Assembly: GCA_013398615.1 (NCBI GenBank) | Contig: VZSR01000514.1 | Location: 8,551,316 to 8,615,315 of the forward strand | Source of the DNA: Brachypodius melanocephalos | Lineage: Eukaryota; Chordata; Aves; Passeriformes; Pycnonotidae | Direction: 5' to 3' | Length of the DNA: 64,000 bases | Shown: positions 30,761 through 44,278 of the stretch, piece after piece | Layout of the letters: every line of letters begins with the position of its first letter | How positions within the stretch are numbered: the first letter of the stretch is position 1 | Notes under the pieces: generated by a model | Database searches by the model: none | The model's input: only the letters and a program-made list of their open reading frames with translations | What the model was told of the DNA's origin: nothing | Made by a program: the position numbers and the translations under genes

Positions 30761-33087
30761 CGGCATCTCTGCCAAGACGCGATCGCCTTCTGTCTGCTCC
30801 AACCCATTTTTATGTTTGTGTTTATTTACTTGCTTGCTGCTTAAAATAAGGCATTTTTCCAAGCCCTTGCTCAGAGTTTCTTCCCTGAAAGCACTTGCTG
30901 GACCAGGCGTTTTTAGGTGCCGTAACAACCTGCAGCGTATTCTCCGCTGTCCGCCGAAGCGCTGGAGCTGCCTGCGAGCGAGGCTGGGCACCGCTTGGGT
31001 GGGCTTCAGCTTCGGCCACTCTGAAGCTGTGGAGCTACGAGTGAAGCAGCGTTCATTTTGTGAGAGACATCATTCAAATAGTCCGCCTCTGGAGCGATCG
31101 TTTTGCTGGGAAAATAACTCAAATTGTAAAATAGTGTTTATATAACTCGCAGGCTGTTGAACTTTTGAGGCTTAGCTAAAGAGTAAAGTCCTGCGATCCT
31201 CCCAGAAAAGCTCTACAAATAATAAGGGCAAAGGTGTTACCCCATTCAGCAGATCAGTGGATTATAACTTTTTGACTTCTTATGGAGATCTTTTATTTTC
31301 TGTTGTCATTTTTAATGTTGTTTAGGATGCAGTTGTCGCTTCCAGCCATACACTGCCGGTTTAGATTTCAGTAGGCTTTAGGTATACTTTAAAGGACTGG
31401 TATTAATTACAGTTATTGTGCGTTGTTTACAGAGAGCTGATGTTTTGCAAGTAATTTTGAATGTGCTGCTCAGTTTTATGGTCCTTTTCTACCATTCTCA
31501 GGAAGATGGTTACAGTCATGTTGCTTTATTGTGTTGAAATTGTATTAAAGAAGCTGTTAGCTATAATCCAAATGGCAGAAATTTATCAAGATTTCCTCCA
31601 AACTACATTCCAACCGTTCTTTAAACTGTGAATGAACCTCCAGCAACATTTTTGCAGGCCTGGTGCAAATTTATTTTTAAAGCTTTTTAAATTTTTTTTT
31701 TAGGAGATAAGACATTTTTTTAATGAAGAACAAAGGGCAAGTGATGTACCTGTGAGCCACAAGTATTATCCTGTATGAGATAGGTTGCCACACTTTAGTT
31801 ATTGTTGCAAACTGCTGTGAGTAAAGTTGTTTTAAAATTTGCAGCTAGTAAAGTAGGTGGCTTTTGTTGCAGATGAAGAAGGCAGACAACATATGTTAGA
31901 CCAAGAGTAAAAGCAAGTTAATATATTGAAGATTATGGTATCTAAAAATAGGTTAGTTCCAGGTCCTGCAGACTCCATCAATAGATTTAGCTGGGTGAAC
32001 GTGTAGCCTAAGCCAAGTACATGCCTGTGTATTTGCACTTGTGAAGTCAAAATTAAAAGCTGTATTAGCTCAACCACATGCTGATTGGTGCCTGCAATGT
32101 GGTCCTTAATGTTAGGAGAAGAAAAATGATGGGATCCACTCTGCAAATGTTACTAAAGGCAGAAGTTTTGTCAGAACTGCAAGGGGGACACAAACCTACT
32201 GTCAGTAGCAAAGGGAATGAATGTCAAAGAGAGGTTTAGGTAGAGCTGCAGTGTGAAATCCAGCAGTGAGGACGTTTGAGGGAGTCAGAAGTAGAGCTGA
32301 GTGGCCACCACAAATGTTTTATAGCAAATATTGGTTTAAATTTTGCAACTCTTTTGCTCTGGCCTTGGTAGTGTTTGTTGGGTTTTTTTCCTGTGGTCCC
32401 TTGTCTAATTTCCTTCACCCCTGATGTAAAGTGAGCTTTTTTAGCTGAAATACCAGGGGGCAAGTTTTATAACTGCTACACAAATACTTGCACTTAAATC
32501 CTGATGATCACAATGAGAAGCACACCCAGAATTAACTGATGCCATGTGATACATGAGTAATCTTATTAGAGCAACAAAAAGAGTAAATGTGGTTCACATA
32601 CAAAAGTGCATTTCAGTGAATAATTCTGAGCAGAGAATAAATTTCAGGAAATTTTAATATTTTTGCAGAATATGAGGGTTTTGACACAACATTACACATA
32701 AGTTACTTGTTATACTCCGATGTCTGTCAGTTTGAACATGTAAGAATGGTGATTTACTGCATTTGAAAGTCCATTCATTATTTATTAGGAGTAAATTTAT
32801 GCTGTTTCCTCAACTATAATTTCTCATTTCTTGAATGCAAAGTCCCATTTCACAAATCGTTAATCCCTTTTCAGACTGAATAGAAAATTCATCTGGTTTA
32901 ATTATAGGAACCAAATAGGTGTTTGGGAACTATCTAGTATTGCCTGGGGAGAAGAATAAGCTGAGAAGGGAAGACAAGAAAAGATGAGAGTCATAAACAG
33001 AAAATCAAAACAATAACAAATGCAGTCATTTTGGCTTGAGTGAGAACCCCAGGTTATGAGGTGGTAAAACATTTATCTGGATCTTCA

Positions 33088-33345
33088 TAGCATCATAGAA
33101 TGGTTGGGTTGGAAGGGACCTTAAAAATCATCCAGTGCCACCCCCTGCCATGGTCAGGGTCATCTTCCACCATTCCAGGTTGCTCCAAGCCCCATCCTGG
33201 CCTTGGACCAGTTCCAGGGATCCAGGGGCAGCCACAGCTTCTCTGGGCACCCTGTGCCAGGGCCTGCCCACCCTCACAGGGAAGGATTTCTTCCCAATAT
33301 CCCATCTAATCCTGCCCTCCATCAGTTTAAAGCCATTTCACTGAC
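33088..33345 (-). repeat. CR1 LINE 3' end, about 260 bp
   Basis: Reverse CR1. On the plus strand it starts AGCATCATAGAATGGTTGGG and runs through TTGGAAGGGACCTTAAAAAT, CCAGTTCCAGGGATCCAGGG and AGTTTAAAGCCATTTCACTG. It is close in sequence to the copy at 15153. Small antisense open frames here derive from the repeat. Confidence 0.92.
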
Positions 33346-36300
33346 CTTTCTTTACATCAGCCTTCTTGTTCCTGAATCTCAGCAGTGATGTCTGAGGCAC
33401 ATAATCACCCAACTGTGAGTTCTGGAGATCCACCACGCTGCCAGCAAGGAGTCCAGGGTGGGCAGTGAGGCCCACTTCACTTTCCCAATTTGTGGTTGTG
33501 TGACAGAGAGCATCATCAGGAACAAGGAGCCAGGAGAGACCAAGAACCCAGTCTCCCAAAGTCTCAGAGGAATTTTAACATTCCTAATCCAGAGGTTTAA
33601 ATTGTATCCACAGAGTCTTGAATCTACCCTTGCCTGTCAGAAGCACTAAGCTGATAAAAGACAAGTCTTTCAAAGAGACTGATAATTAAACTACAGTTTT
33701 TGTATGAAAAATAAAGGTTATGGTCTGAAAAGCATGACCAAGGCATGGTGATTACCTGGATGTTCTTCCTCATGAACCATTCCTTCCTAGCCACAAGATC
33801 AGCCTTCCCTGATGCTTCTGTGGGCATGAGCTTCCTCAGACAACCTGAAACACATTTCAAAACAGAAATACAACTTGACTCTGAAACTGCAAAACCCTTT
33901 AAAAATTTGTGCAAACAGACAGTTCTCACCCCTTTGAAGTTTTAATGATAACTGTGATGTCTAATTTAGTCATTGGTTTTAAAGCAGTCACTTTGGAAGA
34001 TGAACTGTGTTTTTTGTCAAACCCAGAGTTTCTAAAGCACAAAGTTTACCATGTAAAAGGAAAAAAAAAAATTCAACCACTGAAACACAATGCAAATGCT
34101 TTTTTCCCTTTTTTGGAAGGCTGGAATTCTAAAATAAGCTTATTTATGGCACCCAAGCAGAGCCTTCTAGTGGCCTAGACAAAAGGGGTGACCTTTTATA
34201 CTCCCAGAATTTTTTGATGAGTGCACACTGATGCCATATAACATGCAAAATGGGCCTGTTCATAAATTGCTGTATTTTTAGCTTGCCTTTGCAGGACAAT
34301 CACAGGAGAGATTTGTGTGTGTCCGTACTGGCAAAAGACTAGCAATAAATCCTAAACATGAAGCCTGATTGCTTTCCAAGAACTTGGCTGCGGAGCCCTT
34401 GGAAAAAGGGCAGGAGAACAATGAAAAGCACATTTTGAAGGAAAGAAGGTGGCTGTAGTGACAGCCAAAGCTCCATGGAGAATATGGTTATTGCAACTTC
34501 ATTAACCAGTTCACTGAATGCAGAATCTAAGGTCCTGTCCTCCATCCCTTGACATAAACCCAAAATGCTTTGTATGGGAAACATTGTAAGCAGAGGAAGT
34601 TTCCATGTGGTGTCTCGGTTTAGTTTTATTTTTAAAGTTCAAGAGAACCTCACTACTGTAATAGCTTTCAAAAAAACCCACCCATATTTCAAGAATGGAG
34701 TCAGCCATCACTTCAGATGCAACAGGGTGCTTTTAAGCAGTAGTTTAAAAAAATTTGTTTCCTGGAACCATTTCTTTCTGAGGAAAAAAATAGTACCTGG
34801 AAGAGTCAAGACTATCTCACATTTTAATCAAGGAAATTCAGAAAAGAGGATTTTTCAGGCCTTTCTGAAAAGAATGTGTAAGTCTGAAGCGCTTCAAGAT
34901 TTCTTTTTAGAGAAGGGAATTAGTTCTGCAGCCACGCCTGGCTTAGGGTAAACGTGTGTATGTAGAACCGGCTTGAAATACATTTCCTGTGTTGTTGTTT
35001 TTATATTTTTTGATAGCAGGGCTGATGCAGAGCAAGGTAAAGAGCTGCAGCTGTGTCTTTGATGGACACTCTGGGGTTCTCCAGTCTGCAGACGAGGGCT
35101 AGGGATGTGGCAATGCTGGAGAAATCAAGAGCTCTTTTGTCCAAACTTTTTCACTTGAGAGAGGACCATGCTCCTTCCCATGTTGTTGTGTGGAGCTGTT
35201 ATGGCCTGATTGCTATCTGTCTTGTTGGGTTTGTAGGCATTTAAAAAATATTTAGTAGTGAGCCAGATTATTAACACAGAGAACCTATTATGTAGTAAAG
35301 CTTTTAGTACAAATGTTAACCGTGGAGGTTTGAGTAGAACTATTTACATCTGCTCCATTAATCTCATGGGATTGCTTTCCTCAAGTGCAAAATAATAAAT
35401 CTAAGAAGAGACTGCCTGTCTCTGTTATCAGTATGTTCTTTTTCTGAGAAGGTTTTAACTTAGTGTTGCTGAAATTATCCACTCAGAAAAGAATTTTCAG
35501 TACTTAACACAAGACATTGACATAACTTTATGACTCTTTTTTTGCATTAGTTAAGAATACTGTGAGAACTTAGTCAAAAACACCCAAAAGAGGTGGTTTT
35601 AGTGATGCTCTGCTGCGTGTTACCAGAGCAGCAGCACGTGGACCAAACCAACCCACGTGTCTTTGTGCTAAACAGCTCCAGAATGAAAGGCTCAAACACG
35701 ATCGTGCCCCAAGATGAGCCCTACTTGTGCATGCCTTTGTCCCCAGTGAGTTTGGATTGACATGTTCTGCCTCATTTTGAAGGAGAAACAGCTTAAGAGG
35801 AATTCAGCACCTCTGACTTTGCTGCTTTAGGCCCTGGGGGTATGTTACACCTGTTTGGTGGCTGGTCCTGCTTCCTTTTTCCTTTATACCTGTGGACAGC
35901 ACAATGTGTTACTCCTGGGAAAAAAATACACAACAAAGACCCCACAATTGCATCCTGGCTGACTTCTTGGAAAATGAGCTCCCTTTCCAGGCACTTGTGT
36001 GCTAGGTGAGAGCTGCTGATGATCTCCCCCCAGTTTAGAGGATGAAGACCTTCGGTGTTTGCAGGGAAGGGTCTGAAGCCCCAGTTGTGCAGTCAGACTT
36101 ACTGCAGATGTGTTCTGATCCCACAAACCTCAAAAGTGACTGCTAGGGGTGGGGGCAGGGTCCTCCTGAATGAGTAGAGACACAAGTTGTGGTTTTGTTC
36201 TTCGGCTGACTGATTCATCTCCCACACTGGTTTTCTGCCAGTGTTACTCTGTGAATGACTTCTGGTTTGTATTGATCCAGGGAAAGCTACAATATCACAT

Positions 36301-39300
36301 CGGGATCCATATTGTTGCACTGAAAAACTTTAAAAGCAGATTGTTTCATCAAAGCAGTTACTGTGCTGATGTAAAAACCCAACCAAATAAACAGGTTCTG
36401 GACAGAAAATTGGGAGTTAGGCATCTAACTCATGCTCATCTGAGACCTTCCCCTGCATCTTTATTTTGAAAATATTCTGTGTGCTGTATGAGCTTTTTGT
36501 GTGGCAGTGGGGAAGAAAAGAATTGGTTACCCCCTATTTTTACTGGCATGTAATCTAAACAATAACAAGATGATATAATCCTAATATTTCTTTAAGGCCA
36601 CAGGATGTGAAATTAAATTAAAAGGCCAGGAAAATAAAGAACCCTGCAGTTTGATTACACTCAGCTGGGTTATCTTTGTAATTATTTTCCTTGGAAGATT
36701 TAAAAATGCATACAGCTTTGTGAAAAAGATTAAGTAGGGAAACCAAAATTAAAGTAAACAATCTAAAGAAAATATTGCAAAGATGATGGGTATTTTACTT
36801 TATTAAAAAAGAATGCACCAAGTTGCCTGCTAAAAATGAAAGGATGGAACAAAACACAGGTGAGGAGGAAGATGGATGAGGCTGTTCAACTGGCTCAGCT
36901 GCTTCTAGCTCATATAATGTCCTTTCAGATATGGTTAAGAAACTGTCAGGAGCAGTTATTCAGGGAAGAAGGGCAGGCTGGAAGGAGCAGAATTACACAC
37001 AGGTACTCAAGCCTCAATCCAGAACTGGGAGCAAATAACCCAAATAGTGAAGGAAGGGTGGCTGTGTTCCAGGATGAGAAGAGTTATTCACAGATAAGAT
37101 CTTGGTGGTGCAGCCAAGGCTGGAAAATGTCTCTATCCATCCTTTCCAGCACCTAGGGATGTGTTTGCTATGCATGAGTAGTCCCATGGACTTCATGGGC
37201 ACTGCTTTGCTGGTTGGAAATGCAGCTCGTTTGTGCTCAGGGATCAGCCAGTTCTCACTGCAGCAGAGCTGTTCCAGGCAGTAAAACCACATGGATAGAG
37301 CTAAAGGGAAGCTGCTGGAAGCCACTGGGAAAAGTCTACTACGTCATCTTGTCCCTGGTCTGCCGTGTACTTTTTAAGGTGTGAAACATTTTGGTATAAA
37401 AATCACTCCATTTATGGGTCTATCTCTCTAGATTTTTTTAATAAGGCGAAGAAATACTGATTACTTTTTTTTTTCCTGGTTAAATTTCCCTTACTCCCAT
37501 CTCCTTTACTCATGCAATCCCTTTTGTACAGTTTTCATTTTTCCAGGTGCTTTCTGTTCCTCACCAGTCACGGTCTTGCCGAGTTGAACAGGATTTGTTC
37601 TTTCCTTCTTCCCAGCCTGTCACCTAGGTTGGCCCATCTGAGATTTTGTGCTTTCAGCCTTGAGTTCCAGCTCTCTCCTGGCGGTGGATTCCTCCTGCCC
37701 AGGGACGGGTTGGCCACACAGGGAGGCTGAAGCTACTCCTCACCCTGCCCCAGCTCACAGCCAGCCCAAACAGCTTCTGTAGTGGGGACAGGCCCTGGGG
37801 AAGGGGCAGGACACTCAGGATATTCCATCAGGGTATTGCTGAGCAGTTTCTCCTGCTGAGGCTGCTGCTGGAGCTCCCTGTTGTCCCCAGGATGCTGGGC
37901 AGGCGGTTAATAAGCTGGAGCAGCTATTTTTTGCCTTGCTTGAGTATTCTCTTGGGTCCCATTGAATGCATGATTTCACTATGAGCCTGGCTTTTCCTGG
38001 TAGGCTGAGGTTATGTTGCAAGTTCTAGAAGTTACCGTATTTTTCATACAATACCTCTTTTGCTTCACTGCTCAAAGAGCCAATCTTTACCTTGTGTGGG
38101 TGTGGAGAATGATGACTTTTTGGATGCTGTTTGCTGCTTCCCAGTGCTCCTGAACCCATCCCTTTTTCCTAGGATCATTCTCCCAGTGAATAAATTTGAA
38201 TGATTTTATTTCCTCTCCCTGTTGGAGTAGTCTAAATTTTTCTAGACCAAAATTCCCATATTTTGTTCTTCCCCCTTCTCTGTCTAGTTTATTTTCCCTG
38301 TCTTCTGTTTCTGACACCACCTTTGAATTTGAGAAGTCTTTGATGTACTGTTTAAAACACATTTAATTAGTTTGGATTAAATGTCAGTTTTCTGGCCACA
38401 TGTAAGGCTTTATGTATTTACACACTCCTATTATCCTTGGTTGCTCTTTGGTCAGTGTTTAGTCTGCGTGACAAGGCTCCTGGCTAAAATTACTGAAACT
38501 GTTCTTTTTTTTCCTCTCCACACATGTGTTATGAGAGACCTTCATGGCTCTATAGGAAGTCTTTATTTACAAGCAAAGCTTTGGACTCTGCCTGCCTCAG
38601 AGTTCTCCCTCAATTTTATCTTGTGTGCCCCAGGAAAGGGCCCAGCTGCCAGGAGGATGGAGAAATTCTGTAACGTTACAGTGGTGTTCACTTGGCAGAA
38701 TCTGCAGAAGGGCCTGATGGAAGATCTCCTCTTGTGGGGGGAAAAAAAAAGGTTAAAGAAGGAGAGAAATGCAGCTGGAAGAAGAGGAGATTCAGAAACA
38801 AAGGGAAGATGTCAATGATGCCAAGTGAAAACAGCACTAGAGAGTCCTCTGTGACACTTCATCAAAATATTCCTGTAGGCAGTGCAAGGGAACTGACACC
38901 TTTAACAAGCAGATGAGGTGGAAAGAATGGATGCCAGGCTAAATCATCATTTAGCCAAGGTTGCCAAAATATCTGTGGAAGATATATCTATATGTAGATA
39001 CATATTCATTCATACTGGTGTTGTTTAATGCTTGTCCTTAGCTTTCTAATGGTTTCATCTTCCTGTTCACACTTAGGTTAGATTTTGTTTCTTCCTGGGG
39101 ATGAAGGTTATATTGGTAATCTCTTTCAGCCAATGTTCTCTCTTCCATCTTCTTTAGTTTTAGTGATTTCTTTATTTTCCCAGTGCTCTGGGTCTCTATG
39201 AAGGAGGAGAGGTTTTAGTGAAAAGCACTCTAGAAATCAATAGGGTTGCTTTTTGTAGGGATGATCTTGCAACTTGCACAGCAAACCTCTCTCCTGCAGA

Positions 39301-40409
39301 AATCAGTGGAACAACCTACTTTTCTTCTTTTGTTGCACAAAAATGCAACTGCTCACCCTGCAAGTTTTGCAGAAGATATTCTATTTGGCTATCAGTTATG
39401 GAAAATTAAGGCAATCTGGACATTCATTCTTTATCTTACTAGGAGAGGAAGGATAGTTGCCCAGTGCAACATTTGGAAGCTGTGAAAAAGCTTACAAACA
39501 CAGGAGTTTGGACTAATCTATGAATAAACCCTTTCTATCCCCCTCCTTAGCAATTCCACATCTACATTCCATCTTTGAATCATGGTTTTGTGTTTTCTGA
39601 GGATGCCAAATTATAAATCATACGTTGAGTGAGGATTCCTCATGAAGCACACATCTGGGAAAGTTTGTGCTTTGTTTATTTCAGCAGCGGCAGAGTTTTG
39701 GGAAGAACTATCCAGATGATTTACATATGATCTAAGGTTCTCTCAGGGTTACCATACACCTGTCCTGGAAGCCTGGTGTGTTTAGTGTGCATGTCCTTTC
39801 ATTCTGCTGGATGAGAGACAGGAATGGTTCAGGAACGAAAAAAAAGAAAAACAAAAACCCACAAAAGTTTAGCTCTCTGGTTTGGAGAGCTGGTGATATG
39901 AACAGAAAAGCATTTGAAGTAAATCTCCTTCTTTTCCCATGTCACTGATGGACACTGAATAGCAGCAGGTGCCTGTGGAAAGGTGTGGATATCACAATCC
40001 CTGCTCAGGCTGATTTTTTTCAGCCTTCCATTCAAGGGACTTATTGAGCAGAAGGTGACTTTACCCTGTGGGACTGATCAGAGGAATCTATCCTTTGTAA
40101 ATTAATTGAATCCATTTTCTGGATCACATTTCTGCTTTTGGCCTGAGCAGCTTTCTGTGGCCATGAGTTCCATCACTGTAACAAAAGCATGCAAGCTTCC
40201 CCACGTGTCCTTCATGAGGGACTTGGTCAATGTATGACTTATGTTTTGGCAGCTTCAGAAAGCAGTCATTGTGAAGATGTGGAAGTGTCTTGGAGGGGGA
40301 AGAAAGGGAATTATCCACAGATCAATCTAATATTTCTGGGGTTTTGCCATGTTGGTTTGGTTTTTTGCTTTTTTTAATATGTTGATTTCATTTCTTCTGT
40401 GATTTATAT

Positions 40410-41070
40410 TAGACCATCCATGATTTTATAACCTTTTATCATGTCCTCTAATAAATAGTGTGTCCCCAGGCTGAAAGGTCCGGATCTGTCATCTCTGTCC
40501 CTTTGCATCTTCTAATTCTGTGTCCTTTTTTGAATTGGGTGACCAAAACTACCTGGCCCTGGTGTGCCCTGTGGGCAGTGGCACAGTGATACTGATCACT
40601 TCGTACTTTCTTCTTGTCACCATTTTAACTTGATGTTTGTTTGCTTTTTTCCCCCACTGCCACAAGTATTCGTTACTAGGCCTATTGATGGTGATCTCAG
40701 AAATTTGTCTCCTGAGCTGCAATGTTTAATTTGGAGCCCATTGTTTGGTGGCTATAGCAAGAGTTGTTTTCCTTCATGAGCAATACTGTGCTCATGAATG
40801 TAGCTTTTTTTTTTCTCTCCTAATTTTTAAATGATTTAGGACTGCAAAATACTCCTGCGACTCTTTGCGAGCTGTTTTTGTTACAACTGTCCTGAAGAAA
40901 TTCATCTTGGCAGCAGATGCCATGTTGTTATTTATCTCTTTTCCAGACCATTTATAAATACCCTGAATAGTCTGAGTCCCGTTGCAGATCTCTGTGCCAC
41001 CCTGTGAGCAGCTCTGCTCCACTGTCATATTCTTATCCCTGATTTTCCATCTTGTCAACTGCTACTGACT
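40410..41070 (-). repeat. Old, diverged CR1/L3-like LINE relic
   Basis: Reverse orientation. Recognisable pieces on the plus strand are CATGTCCTCTAATAAATAGT then CCCCAGGCTGAAAGGTC, TTTGAATTGGGTGACCAAAACT, and CCATTTATAAATACCCTGAATAGTCTGAGTCCCGTTGCAGATCTCTG. The last piece matches my memory of the CR1 consensus ATAAATATGTTGAATAGAACTGGTCCCAGTACAGATCC. Divergence and gaps are far greater than in the other CR1 copies here. Confidence 0.6.
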
Positions 41071-41532
41071 CACAGCAGGGTCGCCTCTCCACAAACAGTT
41101 TAGTTTCTTAAGAACTGTTGGGGAAAGTCACTGCCATGAAAATCACTATTCAAAAGTGTCAAAAGCCACCTGCCCAGGCAGCTGTGAGTACAGCCAACTT
41201 CTTTCAGAGGTGAGGAGGAAAAGGGAATGAGAAATGTAGGAATTTGCCAGCTGATGGCAGTGTTTGAAGGAGCCGTTCCTGAGACAACTGAAGATTGGCA
41301 AAGAAATGAGGGTTGCACCAAGGGCTGAGGGACAATGTCCCAGGGGAACACGCTTAAAATGGCACTGTAAAATGTACCCATCAAATCTCTGAGGCTGTTG
41401 TAAGGTCAGTGATCCCTCCTGATGCCCCAGAGGAGTGTGATACCTGCCAGTGAGCCACTGGCCATGACACACTGGAAAATGAACCCAACCCAAATCCCCC
41501 CGCCCCATCCCCAAACCCTGCCAGTCATGGGG

Positions 41533-41558
41533 AAAAAAAAAAAAAAAAAAAAAAAAAA
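41533..41558. repeat. Poly(A)26 tract
   Basis: Uninterrupted A homopolymer of about 26 bases in GRK5 intron 1. No associated element recognised. Confidence 0.92.
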
Positions 41559-44261
41559 GAGATATTTTCAGGTAATTATTCTTCAGGACCTGTACCCTAA
41601 ATACTTGCCTCTGTCCATGCATGCATGCACAGGATCAACCTCTTTCATCCAACAGCCTAATCCAAAATCTCCAGCAGGTCTCAGGACATTTGTTATTCTG
41701 GCTCATGCAGACCTCCAGCTGCAGAATGTTTATTTGGCTGTGAAAAGTCTATGAAGTAACAATCTTTGATGGATTCAGCATATTGTTTTCTCTTCCTTTT
41801 TTGGGATGCTGTTTGCCTCCAGCTCTCATGGGGAACACATCTCTCTTCTGTGTGTGTCATAAATACCAGAGGCCGTGAAGGGCTGTGGAGGTGGCACAGG
41901 TAGGAGCCTGCGCTGCACAGAGCTCACCTAAAAGTAATGCTGTAATCTGACTGCACAACAAGTTAATGTTTCACCTCGCCAGCCTTTCAGGTTGCTAATA
42001 ATTTATCCTTGCTTATTAGCAGCTTATGGCTTGAATAATACCACGACACTGGGATTATTCATGGAGGCAAGTGAAGGAAGTAAACTCTGGCTCCGTCAGC
42101 ATAGCTGGGAAAGCAGATAGGGAAATTTATTATTTATTGAGTGACCTCTCCAAGACCTTTGTGTGGTGGTTGATAGAAACAAACTGGTAATTGCAAAGAG
42201 TGAAATAAAGTAGAAAGCAGCTTTTTAAAACTTATGGGTATGCTGTGTAAATGATGTTTCCAAGATGAAACTGAAGTCTATATCTTACAAATCTTTTTCA
42301 AAGGGATTGTTGGAATATATTTTTAAGCAAACGTTTACCAGCTATGTGTGAAGGCATGAAGCTTGTTTAGAAGCCCAGAAATATTTTACAAGGTGAGGAC
42401 AGAGCATGCTTTTGTTCAGAGTCCCTGGCCTAAATTTTAAAAAATACTTAGTGATTTATAGATATCATGAGCTGAGAAGAAATTAAAATAGGGAATTAAC
42501 TACTGTATATTAAACTTTGTTAAAATGTGCATTCTGTGCAGAGAAGAGGTAAATGTGAGAGGTCTGGCAAGTTTCTAGGGCCAGATACCAAGGAGGGCAG
42601 GCAGCAGAGCTTTGACCTCTGCCCTTTATTCATCTCTGTGCTCACTGTTATTGCTCAGGTCTTGGGATGCAGCATCACATCTCGAAAGGGGGAATGTAGA
42701 AATGCTGCCTGTGTGAAGCTGCAGTGCAGGTGCCAGCTGAAGATGCCATTTTATAAACACTGAAGCAGGTAATAAGTTTCAGACGTGAATAGTGCCATAA
42801 GGTGAACAATTTGTTGACAGAGGCAATTTGAGCACTTGCTCATCAGTGAAAGTAAATTCTTCACATTCCTGGCTCTTGCCTTCTTGTATAAAAAAAGATC
42901 ACATTTTGTGTAAGTAGTTAGAGGGCCCAATGCCTATTTCCAGTAGGTAATTGTGGGAAGACTGTTTTATTAAGGAGGTTTTGCTTGTTTCATTAAAAAG
43001 GTGATGACATTTGCAGAAGCTTTGCTAACATAGATATGCACTATTACTGTTGTCTTTTCATCTGGACTGATTGCAAATCACAATGACTGTGTTTAAAAGA
43101 ACACAAACAAGTGATGTATTAACTCCTCTAACATCTCATTGCAGATGAAGTTTCATTTGGTCTTAGAGGATGTTCAGCTGGAGGATAAAGCTAAGTTTTA
43201 GAATTGCAAAATTTTGCACAGGAGTGAATTTTGCTTTTTATAAATCTTACTGTTTTCCTCTAGGCAGGGGGAAGAGGGAGAGAAATAGTTTGACAGGAAT
43301 CAGTTGTTTTGATTAAAGAGAATGTGAGGAAACGGTATCTTCCAATAAATACAGATTTTATTAAAGTTGAATACTGTGACGAATAGTTGAGACTTACAAT
43401 GTCAGATTTGGTATGTAAGCAGAGCAACTCCACTGAGATTTGAGTTCATTGCTAAGATTAATGAAATATACTTTGTAAAGAAGGGCAATGATTCACTGAG
43501 TAAAAATAGGCAGCATCTTAAAGACCTTGTAAACACAGCTATTAATTTTACAACTAGAATCTTATACTCTTTGTCTTAGTCTGAGAATAATGCCACAGCA
43601 TTCCCTGACACTATTCAGTGGGTACAAATTCAGCTTTTAAATAGATTCTGACAGTGGCCACAGTTGCATTTTTGTTTGCATGCTTTGTCCATGCTTTGGA
43701 ACAGCTTCATGGTACTTCTGCTGTATAAAATATTAATCTCTTCCCTCTTAAGCCATCACCCACACCACAAATCCTGCTTGATACGCTTGCTGCAGACAGT
43801 AATAAGGAGCCACAACTGATATGCCCCTACTCTTCTATCTACTTACTTCAGGATTTAGCAGTCTAGAAAGCACTCCTTGGTGTGAGGCACTAGGTCCCCC
43901 CCCACTTTTGATTGTGCTTAGTGCTTAGTTTGATGCCATAGTTCACATTTGATTTGAGGGAAGGGGAATCTCTTCCCCCTTCTCTTCCTTAACCTCAGGT
44001 CTTGTAGTTTTTTATTCATTCTTTTCAGCATTAGAGAGAAGCTTTCTTTAGCTTGACACAGCTTTGTGTTGATCTTTCCAACAGCTCCTGTCTTATGCCG
44101 CTGTCTTGATCTTCTACACGAAGTCTTTGTTTTCCTTCAAAAGAAAGAAGTCTCAAAATTTGAGCAGGAGGCAAAGGCTCAATTCAAGCTGAATGATTTT
44201 TTTTAATGGAACATGGCAAAGTCACCATCATTTTCCACTGAACCCACTGGCCATGAGTGTC

Positions 44262-44278
44262 TTTTTTTTTTTTTTTTT
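44262..44278. repeat. Poly(T)17 tract
   Basis: Uninterrupted T homopolymer in GRK5 intron 1. Confidence 0.9.

Noticed and set aside
30238..30849. Overlapping open frames of 150-190 codons on both strands in the start of GRK5 intron 1
   Set aside because: All lie inside the CpG island and are explained by few AT-rich stop codons. No recognisable protein.
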